A DNA stretch of 64,000 nt from Streptomyces sp. HUAS YS2 (GTDB taxonomy: Bacteria; Actinomycetota; Actinomycetes; Streptomycetales; Streptomycetaceae), in the NCBI RefSeq assembly GCF_033343995.1, contig NZ_CP137573.1:4187001-4251000 (forward strand). Direction: 5' to 3'. The first letter of the stretch is position 1; the number at the start of each line of letters is the position of its first letter. Of this stretch, positions 34,614 to 41,836 are shown one piece after another. Below the pieces are notes generated by a model. The model was given only the letters and a program-made list of their open reading frames with translations, did no database searches and had not been told where the DNA came from. Position numbers and translations under genes: made by a program.

Positions 34614-34643
34614 TTCGGACCAGTGGTCGATCTCGCCTACACT
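34614..34643 (+). promoter_or_regulatory. Leaderless purF promoter
   Basis: -35 TTCGGA, an 18-bp spacer and -10 TACACT, ending seven bases before the GTG of purF. Transcription should begin at the start codon. Apart from this and the sulfatase leader, the 590-bp gap 34062-34650 holds no gene I can support. Confidence 0.6.
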
Positions 34644-34650
34644 CGGGAAC

Positions 34651-36177
34651 GTGCCACGTGGTGACGGTCGACTCAATCACGATCTGCTCCCCGGCGAGAA
34701 AGGCCCCCAGGACGCGTGTGGCGTCTTCGGTGTCTGGGCTCCGGGTGAAGAGGTCGCAAAGCTCACGTACTTCGGGCTCTACGCCCTCCAGCATCGGGGT
34801 CAGGAATCCGCGGGAATCGCGGTCAGCAACGGCTCCCAGATCCTCGTCTTCAAGGACATGGGCCTCGTGTCCCAGGTCTTCGACGAGACCTCTCTCGGTT
34901 CCCTCCAAGGTCATATCGCGGTCGGTCACGCCCGCTACTCGACCACCGGGGCATCCGTGTGGGAGAACGCGCAGCCGACGTTCCGGGCGACCGCCCACGG
35001 CTCCATCGCGCTCGGCCACAACGGCAACCTGGTGAACACGGCGCGACTCGCCGAGATGGTCGCCGACCTTCCCAAGAAGGACGGGCGCTCCACCCAGGTC
35101 GCCGCCACCAACGACACCGACCTCGTCACCGCGCTGCTCGCGGGCCAGGTCGACGAGGACGGCAAGCCGCTCACCATCGAGCAGGCCGCCGCGAAGATCC
35201 TCCCCGAGGTCCGGGGCGCCTTCTCCCTCGTCTTCATGGACGAGCACACGCTCTACGCGGCCCGTGACCCGCAGGGCATCCGCCCGCTGGTCCTCGGCCG
35301 TCTGGAGCGCGGCTGGGTGGTCGCGTCCGAGTCCGCCGCCCTCGACATCTGCGGCGCCAGCTTCGTCCGCGAGGTCGAGCCGGGCGAGATGATCGCGATC
35401 GACGAGAACGGCATCCGCACCTCTCGATTCGCGGAAGCGAAGCCCAAGGGCTGTGTCTTCGAGTACGTGTATCTGGCGCGTCCCGACACCGACATCGCCG
35501 GCCGGAACGTCTACCTCTCCCGCGTGGAGATGGGCCGCCGCCTCGCCAAGGAGGCGCCGGTCGAGGCCGACCTGGTCATAGCGACGCCGGAGTCCGGCAC
35601 CCCGGCCGCGATCGGCTACGCGGAGGCCTCCGGCATCCCGTTCGGCGCCGGCCTGGTCAAGAACGCCTACGTCGGCCGGACCTTCATCCAGCCCTCGCAG
35701 ACCATCCGCCAGCTCGGTATCCGGCTGAAGCTGAACCCCCTGAAGGAAGTCATCAAGGGGAAGAAGCTCGTGGTCGTGGACGACTCGATCGTCCGCGGCA
35801 ACACCCAGCGGGCCCTCGTCCGGATGCTGCGCGAGGCGGGCGCCGCCGAGGTCCACATCCGGATCTCCTCCCCGCCGGTGAAGTGGCCGTGCTTCTTCGG
35901 CATCGACTTCGCCACCCGCGCGGAGCTGATCGCCAACGGCATGTCGGTCGAGGAGATCGGCAAGTCGCTGGGCGCGGACTCGCTCTCGTACATCTCCATC
36001 GACGGGATGATCGAGGCGACCACCATCGCCAAGCCGAACCTCTGCCGGGCCTGCTTCGACGGCGAGTACCCGATGGAGCTGCCGGACCCGGAGCTGCTCG
36101 GCAAGCAGCTCCTCGAGACCGAGCTGGCGGCGGGACCCGCTGCCACCGCGGCCGCCGACGCCCTGCGTCGCCCGTAA
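34651..36177 (+). CDS. purF: Amidophosphoribosyltransferase
   Basis: A 508-aa enzyme for the first committed step of purine synthesis: PRPP plus glutamine to phosphoribosylamine. After a propeptide of about 22 residues comes the N-terminal nucleophile Cys in DACGVFGVWAPG, exposed by self-cleavage. LYALQHRGQESAGIAV and GHNGNLVN belong to the glutaminase; the PRPP site is LVVVDDSIVRGNTQRALV. CRACFDGEYP near the C terminus is one of several Cys-containing motifs of PurF types that bind an Fe-S cluster. GTG start, apparently leaderless. purM follows after 44 bp, so purFM is probably an operon. Confidence 0.97.
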   Translation: MPRGDGRLNHDLLPGEKGPQDACGVFGVWAPGEEVAKLTYFGLYALQHRGQESAGIAVSNGSQILVFKDMGLVSQVFDETSLGSLQGHIAVGHARYSTTGASVWENAQPTFRATAHGSIALGHNGNLVNTARLAEMVADLPKKDGRSTQVAATNDTDLVTALLAGQVDEDGKPLTIEQAAAKILPEVRGAFSLVFMDEHTLYAARDPQGIRPLVLGRLERGWVVASESAALDICGASFVREVEPGEMIAIDENGIRTSRFAEAKPKGCVFEYVYLARPDTDIAGRNVYLSRVEMGRRLAKEAPVEADLVIATPESGTPAAIGYAEASGIPFGAGLVKNAYVGRTFIQPSQTIRQLGIRLKLNPLKEVIKGKKLVVVDDSIVRGNTQRALVRMLREAGAAEVHIRISSPPVKWPCFFGIDFATRAELIANGMSVEEIGKSLGADSLSYISIDGMIEATTIAKPNLCRACFDGEYPMELPDPELLGKQLLETELAAGPAATAAADALRRP

Positions 36178-36221
36178 GACTCCGCTGCAACCCGCAGTAC
36201 GACACGAAAGCTCTCATCACC

Positions 36222-37301
36222 ATGACTGAGACCACCGGTGCCGCGGGCGGCGCCAGCTACGCCGCCGCGGGCGTCGACATCGAGGCGGGCGACCGCGCCG
36301 TCGAGCTCATGAAGGAGTGGGTGAAGAAGACGCAGCGCCCCGAGGTCCTCGGCGGCCTCGGCGGCTTCGCCGGCCTCTTCGACGCCTCCGCCCTCAAGCG
36401 CTTCGAGCGGCCGCTGCTCGCCTCCGCGACCGACGGTGTCGGCACGAAGGTCGACATCGCCCGCCAGATGGGCGTGTACGACACGATCGGCCACGACCTG
36501 GTCGCGATGGTCATGGACGACATCGTCGTCTGCGGCGCCGAGCCGCTCTTCATGACCGACTACATCTGCGTCGGCAAGGTGCACCCCGAGCGGGTCGCCG
36601 CCATCGTGAAGGGCATCGCCGAGGGCTGCGTCCTGGCCGGCTGCGCGCTGGTCGGCGGCGAGACCGCGGAGCACCCGGGCCTGCTCGGCCCGGACGACTT
36701 CGACGTCGCCGGGGCGGGCACGGGTGTCGTGGAGTACGACCGGCTGCTCGGCCCGGATCGCATCCGTACGGGTGACGCGGTCATCGCGATGGCCTCGTCC
36801 GGTCTTCACTCCAACGGGTACTCGCTCGTCCGTCACGTGGTCTTCGACCGCGCCGGCATGACCCTCGACCAGCGGGTCGAGGAGCTGGGCCGGACGCTGG
36901 GCGAGGAGCTCCTGGAGCCGACAAAGATCTACTCGCTGGACTGCCTGGCGCTCACCCGGACCACCGACGTGCACGCCTTCAGCCACATCACGGGCGGCGG
37001 CCTGGCCGCCAACCTGGCACGGGTGATCCCGGACGGGCTGCACGCCACGGTCGACCGTTCGACCTGGACCCCGGGCGCGATCTTCGACCTGGTCGGCAAG
37101 GCCGGACAGGTCGAGCGCCTGGAGCTGGAGAAGACCCTGAACATGGGCGTCGGCATGATGGCCGTGGTGCCCGCCGACTCCGTCGACGTGGCCCTGGCCA
37201 CGCTCGCGGACCGCGGCGTGGAGTCCTGGGTCGCCGGCGAGATCACCGAGCGCGGCGACCACGCCACCGGCGCGGAGCTGGTCGGCGACTACGCGAACTG
37301 A
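36222..37301 (+). CDS. purM: Phosphoribosylformylglycinamidine cyclo-ligase
   Basis: A 359-aa AIR synthetase, converting FGAM to AIR. Conserved blocks: SYAAAGVDIEAGDRAVELMK, LLASATDGVGTKVDIA, VAMVMDDIVVCGAEPLFMTDY, GCALVGGETAEHPG, AMASSGLHSNGYSLVR and HITGGGLAANLARVIP. Same superfamily as PurL. ATG start in a purF-purM operon; the terminator downstream is shared with the convergent DUF3073 gene. Confidence 0.97.
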   Translation: MTETTGAAGGASYAAAGVDIEAGDRAVELMKEWVKKTQRPEVLGGLGGFAGLFDASALKRFERPLLASATDGVGTKVDIARQMGVYDTIGHDLVAMVMDDIVVCGAEPLFMTDYICVGKVHPERVAAIVKGIAEGCVLAGCALVGGETAEHPGLLGPDDFDVAGAGTGVVEYDRLLGPDRIRTGDAVIAMASSGLHSNGYSLVRHVVFDRAGMTLDQRVEELGRTLGEELLEPTKIYSLDCLALTRTTDVHAFSHITGGGLAANLARVIPDGLHATVDRSTWTPGAIFDLVGKAGQVERLELEKTLNMGVGMMAVVPADSVDVALATLADRGVESWVAGEITERGDHATGAELVGDYAN

Positions 37302-37422
37302 CGCGCGGCGGGTCGTCCCGGGACACCGGGGCGGCCCGCCCCGTCCTCGCAGGCCTCGCGGTCTTCGCACGTCAGGGCGTCGCACGTCGGGACGTCGAAC
37401 GCCCGGACCCGGAGCGCACAGA

Positions 37423-37452
37423 AACCCGGTCCGGGAGATCCCGGACCGGGTT
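37423..37452. terminator. Bidirectional terminator between purM and DUF3073
   Basis: AACCCGGTCCGGG / CCCGGACCGGGTT, a 13-bp perfect stem with an AGAT loop. Confidence 0.9.
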
Positions 37453-37472
37453 CGGTGTAGATCAGTGCGAGG

Positions 37473-37727
37473 TCAAGCGCGACGCTGGGACGCCGCAGGA
37501 CCGGACTCGTCGTCCTCGTCCTCGTCGTCCTCGTTGTAGAGATCCGCGTACTGCGCGTACGGGTCGTCTTCCTCGTCGTCGTCCTCGAACGGCTCGCCAT
37601 TCGGCGGCTGGTTCGAAGTCGATGCGCCCAGCTCGTTGGCCAGACGCGACAGGTCAGTCCCGCCGCTGCTGTACTTCAGCTGGCGGGCGACCTTCGTCTG
37701 CTTGGCCTTTGCCCGGCCGCGCCCCAT
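37473..37727 (-). CDS. DUF3073 small acidic/basic protein
   Basis: An 84-aa actinobacterial conserved protein with a basic N-terminal half (GRGRAKAKQTKVARQLKYSS) and a very acidic, disordered C-terminal half (FEDDDEEDDPYAQYADLYNEDDEDEDDE). The MGRGRAKAKQTKVARQLKY opening is diagnostic of DUF3073. Charge split suggests a nucleic-acid or ribosome-associated role, but none is established. The ATG is the likely start; the longer open frame upstream has no support. Its place between purM and vdh is conserved in Streptomyces as I remember. Confidence 0.9.
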   Translation of the reverse strand: MGRGRAKAKQTKVARQLKYSSGGTDLSRLANELGASTSNQPPNGEPFEDDDEEDDPYAQYADLYNEDDEDEDDESGPAASQRRA

Positions 37728-38026
37728 GGCTCGACCCCCTCGGTGACGGGGCTCGACGGCCCCAGAGTCTTGACACGCGTTCATGATTCGGAACGGACTC
37801 TCGACAGAGAGACCGGCCCGTAGGGCTTCAACGGTACCTGCTTCCGTGGCCATACGGTACGCCGCCCGCATCACATGCCCTGGTGCAGAACCTACGAGGA
37901 GCCCCGTCCTCGCTGGTCAATCGCGATTTTAACCTCTTCTCGAGGGCCGACCCGCCGACCGGCGTGAGTCATCTCTCGCTCTGGACGAACGTCCAAACGA
38001 ATCCGGCGGGCCGGCCCTGTCAAGGC
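37728..38026. other. Gap upstream of DUF3073 and downstream of vdh
   Basis: No gene or RNA recognised. It must hold the DUF3073 promoter (probably 37760-37830) and the end of the vdh transcript. The only structure noted is CGAGGA/TCCTCG at 37895-37912. The stretch 37920-37945 is locally AT-rich. Confidence 0.5.
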
Positions 38027-39109
38027 TCAGCCGCGGCGTGCCTCGGCCATCCGCTGCTCGGCGATCCGGTCGGCCGCGGCGGCCGGCGGAACGCCATCGG
38101 ACTTCGCACGTGCGAAGATCTCGAGGGTGGTGTCGAAGATCTTCGTCGCCTTCGCCTTGCAGCGGTCGAAGTCGAAGCCGTGCAGCTCGTCGGCCACCTG
38201 GATCACGCCACCGGCGTTGACCACGTAGTCCGGCGCGTAGAGGATCCCGCGGTCCGCGAGGTCCTTCTCGACGCCCGGGTGGGCGAGCTGGTTGTTGGCC
38301 GCGCCGCAGACCACCTTGGCGGTCAGCACGGGCACGGTGTCGTCGTTCAGGGCGCCACCCAGCGCACACGGCGCATACACGTCCAGGCCCTCGACACGGA
38401 TCAGCGCGTCGGTGTCGGCGACGACGGTGACCTGCGGGTGCTTGTCGGTGATCCGGCGGATCGACTCCTCGCGGACGTCCGTGACGACGACCTCGGCGCC
38501 GTCCGACAGGAGGTGCTCGACGAGGTAGTGGCCGACCTTGCCGACACCCGCGACGCCGACCTTGCGGCCGCGCAGCGTCGGGTCGCCCCAGACGGCCTGC
38601 GCGGAGGCCCGCATGCCCTGGAAGACGCCGAAGGCGGTGAGCACCGAGGAGTCGCCGGCGCCGCCGTTCTCGGGGGAGCGGCCGGTGGTCCAGCGGTTCT
38701 CGCGGGCGACGACGTCCATGTCGGCCACGTAGGTGCCGACGTCGCAGGCCGTCACGTACCGGCCGCCGAGGGAGGCAACGAACCGGCCGTAGGCCAGCAG
38801 CAGCTCCTCCGACTTGATCTTCTCCGGGTCGCCGATGATCACGGCCTTGCCGCCGCCGTGCTCCAGGCCGGCCATGGCGTTCTTGTACGACATCCCGCGC
38901 GAGAGGTTCAGCGCGTCGGCGACGGCCTCGGCCTCGGAGGCGTACGGGTAGAAGCGGGTGCCGCCGAGGGCCGGGCCCAGAGCGGTGGAGTGGATGGCGA
39001 TGACGGCCTTCAGGCCGGAGGCGCGGTCCTGGCACAGCACGACTTGTTCGTGGCCTCCCTGCTCCGAGTGGAACAGGGTGTGCAGGACGCCGTCGGTCAC
39101 ATCGGTCAC
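38027..39109 (-). CDS. vdh: Valine (branched-chain amino acid) dehydrogenase
   Basis: A 360-aa NAD-dependent Glu/Leu/Phe/Val dehydrogenase, deaminating valine and related amino acids; in Streptomyces it feeds branched acyl-CoA precursors for fatty acids and polyketides. The substrate domain has IHSTALGPALGGTRFYPY and the catalytic Lys in GLEHGGGKAVI; the NAD domain has VGVAGVGKVGHYLVEHL. I use the GTG giving TDVTDGVLHTLFHSE, eight nt after GGGAG; an ATG 24 codons upstream is possible but overlaps the divergent promoter region. Faces a hypothetical gene across 157 bp. Confidence 0.93.
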   Translation of the reverse strand: MTDVTDGVLHTLFHSEQGGHEQVVLCQDRASGLKAVIAIHSTALGPALGGTRFYPYASEAEAVADALNLSRGMSYKNAMAGLEHGGGKAVIIGDPEKIKSEELLLAYGRFVASLGGRYVTACDVGTYVADMDVVARENRWTTGRSPENGGAGDSSVLTAFGVFQGMRASAQAVWGDPTLRGRKVGVAGVGKVGHYLVEHLLSDGAEVVVTDVREESIRRITDKHPQVTVVADTDALIRVEGLDVYAPCALGGALNDDTVPVLTAKVVCGAANNQLAHPGVEKDLADRGILYAPDYVVNAGGVIQVADELHGFDFDRCKAKATKIFDTTLEIFARAKSDGVPPAAAADRIAEQRMAEARRG

Positions 39110-39266
39110 GGTGGTGACTCCCAAGTACGAAGCGGCGGTGATGAGGCCCCTCCAAGGGGTGGGGAGGGACCGGTTGGGCAAGAGGGTAAGTCCTACGGGT
39201 GCGTAGATCCGCCGCAGTGCTCAGGATCACCCCCTCCAGGAGTACCCGCGTGGAAGGATTTGCGAC

Positions 39267-40109
39267 ATGTCGGTCGTCTCCTCCGTGCGCGTCCCGTACG
39301 CCTCCTACCTGCGTGTGTACGAGCCGCTGGCGGCCTTCCCCGAGCCGGAGCGGGGGCACTGGGCGCAGTACGCGCGGCGGGCCGAGACCCCCACGGCGCA
39401 GGACGAACTCCGGCGCTCGCTCGCGGACTTGGCGCCGACGCCGCCCGTCCCTGTGCCGGTGCACGAGAGCGGCGACGCCTTCGTCGCGTCCGTGGACGGG
39501 GTGGTCTGCGTGTGCCCGTGGCGGACCCGGCTGCGGGGCTGGCTGGCGATGACGGAGCTGGTGGAGTCGCTGCCGGCGCCGCTGCTCGACGTGATGCTCC
39601 CGCCGGTGGTGCGGGAACAGGCGGTGGCGGACTTCGAGGCGTGGCGGGAGCGGAACCCGGACGCCCGGCCGTGGATCCGGACCTCCGTCTGGGAGGTGCC
39701 GGTGCGCTGGTTCGTGCTCTTCGCCGACGAGGAGCGCGAGTACGTCCCCGCGGAAGCGGAGGCGGCCCCGGTGCTGCGGTACCGGACGCCGATGGTGCAG
39801 GCGCGGCGACGCCTTGCCCGGGCGCTGCGGACGCTCCGGGAGACGATCGACGAGGGGCCGCTGACGGAGGGTCTGGTGGACGTCGGCCGCTGGCTCGAGG
39901 AGTTCCACCCGCGCTCGCTGGTGGAGCTGGACTACGGCGGCCTGGTGCACGCGCTGCCGGGGGCGCTGCTGGAGGCGGACCGGTCGGCGGCGGACGTGGC
40001 CGAGGGGATCGCGGCGCTGCGCGACGGGGACGGCGAGGCGGCGGGCGAGGCGTACGGGCGGCTGATGGAGCGCTGGCGGGCGGTCCGGGACCGGCAGTTC
40101 GCGAACTGA
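39267..40109 (+). CDS. Conserved hypothetical protein
   Basis: A 280-aa soluble protein, not recognised beyond being conserved next to vdh and bldC in Streptomyces as I recall. It starts SSVRVPYASYLRVYEPLAAF; VWEVPVRWFVLFADEERE and TPMVQARRRLARALRTLRETI are the most distinctive parts, and the C-terminal half is helical and acidic/basic mixed. No signal peptide, TM helix or enzyme motif seen. Divergent from vdh. Confidence 0.75.
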   Translation: MSVVSSVRVPYASYLRVYEPLAAFPEPERGHWAQYARRAETPTAQDELRRSLADLAPTPPVPVPVHESGDAFVASVDGVVCVCPWRTRLRGWLAMTELVESLPAPLLDVMLPPVVREQAVADFEAWRERNPDARPWIRTSVWEVPVRWFVLFADEEREYVPAEAEAAPVLRYRTPMVQARRRLARALRTLRETIDEGPLTEGLVDVGRWLEEFHPRSLVELDYGGLVHALPGALLEADRSAADVAEGIAALRDGDGEAAGEAYGRLMERWRAVRDRQFAN

Positions 40110-40680
40110 CGGCGGCGCCGGGGGAGTGCCGTACGTCACTCGTTAGCGAACTGTTGATCGAGGAACCGTCGACAAGCGGTGCGTGCGTCCTGTAAATGAT
40201 CTTTAAGGACTCCAGGCCCTTGGGGTACGTGTGTGCGGGACGTAGGTCCCGATCCGGGCCTTTGGCTCAAGCGTGACGGACAGCACTTAGTGCACCCTTG
40301 CGCCCATCGCCCACCCTCGTGCCAAAATAGGACAAGGAGTCCGGGGAGGGTTCCTTCCGCCCAAGTATGGGTGGAATCTTCAGCATTGCACGCTATGGGG
40401 GGTCTAGTGGCTCCTGATCGCTCTGTGACTGATCGTCACTGTGACGTGACTGTCCGTTATGGCATGGTCCATCGGCTTCCGCCGCTGATGGACACCTGAG
40501 AGGGCAATTCCATCGGTTTGGCCGACGTGGCTGGACAGATGGTGTAGTTGTAGTGCCGAGGACAAGCCGTTCGTCCTATAACCGACTCGGCTCGCGTCCG
40601 CCATTTCGGGCAACGCGGGTCAAGGTGCAGAATTTAGAGGAAAGAACCGAGATGGTTCGGTTCTCCCGAGGAGGCCGCTC
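40110..40680. other. Long bldC upstream region
   Basis: 571 bp with no supported gene, notably AT-richer than its surroundings. Features seen: a cluster of GTGAC words in both orientations at 40425-40450; TATAAC at 40577-40582 as a possible -10; an inverted repeat AGAACCGA/TCGGTTCT at 40643-40664 just before the RBS; GAGGAGG at 40668-40674, six nt before bldC. The length suggests several regulator sites and a long 5' leader. Confidence 0.6.
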
Positions 40681-40887
40681 ATGACCGCTCGCACCCCTGA
40701 TGCCGAGCCGCTGCTGACCCCCGCCGAGGTTGCCACGATGTTCCGCGTGGACCCGAAGACGGTGACCCGTTGGGCGAAGGCGGGCAAGCTCACGTCCATC
40801 CGGACGCTGGGTGGGCACCGCCGCTACCGCGAGGCAGAGGTCCGCGCACTGCTGGCGGGTATCCCGCAGCAGCGCAGCGAGGCCTGA
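40681..40887 (+). CDS. bldC: BldC, MerR-like developmental regulator
   Basis: A 68-aa protein that is just a winged-helix MerR-type DNA-binding domain: LLTPAEVATMFRVDPKTVTRWAKAGKLTSIRTLGGHRRYREAEVRALL. There is no dimerisation helix; BldC is known to bind direct repeats cooperatively as head-to-tail oligomers and to hold back the onset of sporulation. Excellent GAGGAGG RBS and a strong downstream terminator. The 571-bp leader region suggests heavy regulation. Confidence 0.96.
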   Translation: MTARTPDAEPLLTPAEVATMFRVDPKTVTRWAKAGKLTSIRTLGGHRRYREAEVRALLAGIPQQRSEA

Positions 40888-40994
40888 CACACCTGCAACA
40901 CCCCGTAACACCGGGCATTTCCGGGTCCCCCAATCCGGCTCGCCCACCCCAAGCTCTGCCGACGGGTGCCTGCCCCAACAGGCTCTGCGTCAAC

Positions 40995-41033
40995 GATCGC
41001 GCTGGACTCCGCCGGGTCCAGCGCGATCTTTTT
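40995..41033 (+). terminator. Rho-independent terminator after bldC
   Basis: GATCGCGCTGGAC / GTCCAGCGCGATC, a 13-bp perfect stem, followed by TTTTT. Confidence 0.95.
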
Positions 41034-41198
41034 GTTGGCCGGCGAGAGTGGTGCAATTGCACATATTAAATGGGCCCGCTGTAGGGAGGGTGTAAGTGAA
41101 GCGGTTCCTGAAACTGCTTCAGTGATGCGCGTCACACTGGTGGAGCCCCTCTCGGAACAAGCTTTCCACCGGAGGGGCGGCGCCCAACACGCCTTTGG

Positions 41199-41447
41199 TC
41201 ACGTGTCGGCGGGACTTTCGGCCCCGCCCTCGACCTCGTCCTCGGTCCCGCTCTCGGTCCCGTCCGCGGCCGGCGGGGGTGCGGGAGGCTCGGAGGGCTT
41301 CGGAACCTCCGGAAGCTCCATGGCGAGGCGCAGGAGGCGATGGCAGACCGGACAGGTGCGTGTGACGTGCCCGTACCGGGACGCGGCCGCCAGATGCGCG
41401 CGCAGCAGCGCGCCGGTCTCGTGCCTCGCCGTCGCCGCAGCCGCCAT
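41199..41447 (-). CDS. DUF6274-like small CxxC protein
   Basis: An 82-aa protein: a helical N terminus (ARHETGALLRAHLAAASRYGHVTRT), a CPVCHRLLRLAM motif that could bind zinc with the nearby His, and a Pro/Glu-rich disordered tail. This layout matches the short DUF6274 proteins of Streptomyces. The ATG at AAAATARHE is favoured because GGAGG lies six nt before it; the upstream extension is low-complexity. Function unknown. Confidence 0.7.
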   Translation of the reverse strand: MAAAATARHETGALLRAHLAAASRYGHVTRTCPVCHRLLRLAMELPEVPKPSEPPAPPPAADGTESGTEDEVEGGAESPADT

Positions 41448-41530
41448 GCGCCACCTCCGCTGTGGGCCCCGCGTCCCTGCATCCGGGGTACCGGCGGCCG
41501 ATGACCCCGTCAAGACGCCCGGGCATACGA

Positions 41531-41562
41531 CGAAGGCCCGCACCTTCCGGTGCGGGCCTTCG
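41531..41562. terminator. Hairpin terminator, distal copy
   Basis: CGAAGGCCCGCACC / GGTGCGGGCCTTCG, a perfect 14-bp stem. Nearly identical to the hairpin at 41639-41670; both lie downstream of tRNA-Asp on the minus strand. Confidence 0.8.
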
Positions 41563-41570
41563 GCCGTTCA

Positions 41571-41694
41571 CTGCGATCCTGACGGGACTTGCTGTGTCGA
41601 TTCGCGGCTCCGCCGCGTGGCGCGACCTCGGTGCACGGCGAAGGCCCGCACCTTCTGGTACGGGCCTTCGTTTCTGCGATCCTGACGGGACTTG
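41571..41694 (-). repeat. Direct repeat of the tRNA-Asp 3' end
   Basis: CTGCGATCCTGACGGGACTTG occurs at 41571-41591 and again at 41674-41694. The second copy includes the last 18 nt of tRNA-Asp (acceptor 3' strand and most of the T-stem). Each copy lies just upstream (plus strand) of nothing but the same terminator hairpin on its left, so a terminator-plus-tRNA-tail unit has been duplicated. Confidence 0.85.
41639..41670 (-). terminator. Hairpin terminator of tRNA-Asp
   Basis: Same stem as the hairpin at 41531-41562 with one change that gives a G-U pair on the minus-strand transcript. Confidence 0.85.
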
Positions 41695-41750
41695 AACCCG
41701 CGACCTCCACCTTGACAGGGTGGCGAGCTAACCAACTGCTCCACAGGACC
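41677..41750 (-). tRNA. tRNA-Asp (anticodon GTC), copy 1
   Basis: Acceptor GGTCCTG/CAGGATC with one G-U, discriminator G, D-arm with GG, anticodon loop CTGTCAA between CCACC and GGTGG, canonical T-loop TTCAAGT. No encoded CCA. The inner body equals tRNA-Asp copy 2 at 48128-48201, but the acceptor stems differ. Confidence 0.95.
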
Positions 41751-41836
41751 TCGCTGCGATTCAGACTGTACAGCAGGTCAGGGGGTCTGGTCGAACTCAC
41801 CGACGGCGAGGTCCCGCTCACGGGGTCACCGGGCCC

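Noticed and set aside
34357..34650. N-terminal extension of purF by 98 codons
   Set aside because: It lacks PurF similarity and would move the catalytic Cys far from the N terminus. The leaderless GTG at 34651 gives a normal propeptide.
40233..40499. 88-codon plus-strand frame (and a minus-strand frame at 40404-40613) upstream of bldC
   Set aside because: No RBS, atypical composition with many Cys/His and no codon-position GC pattern. More likely regulatory DNA.
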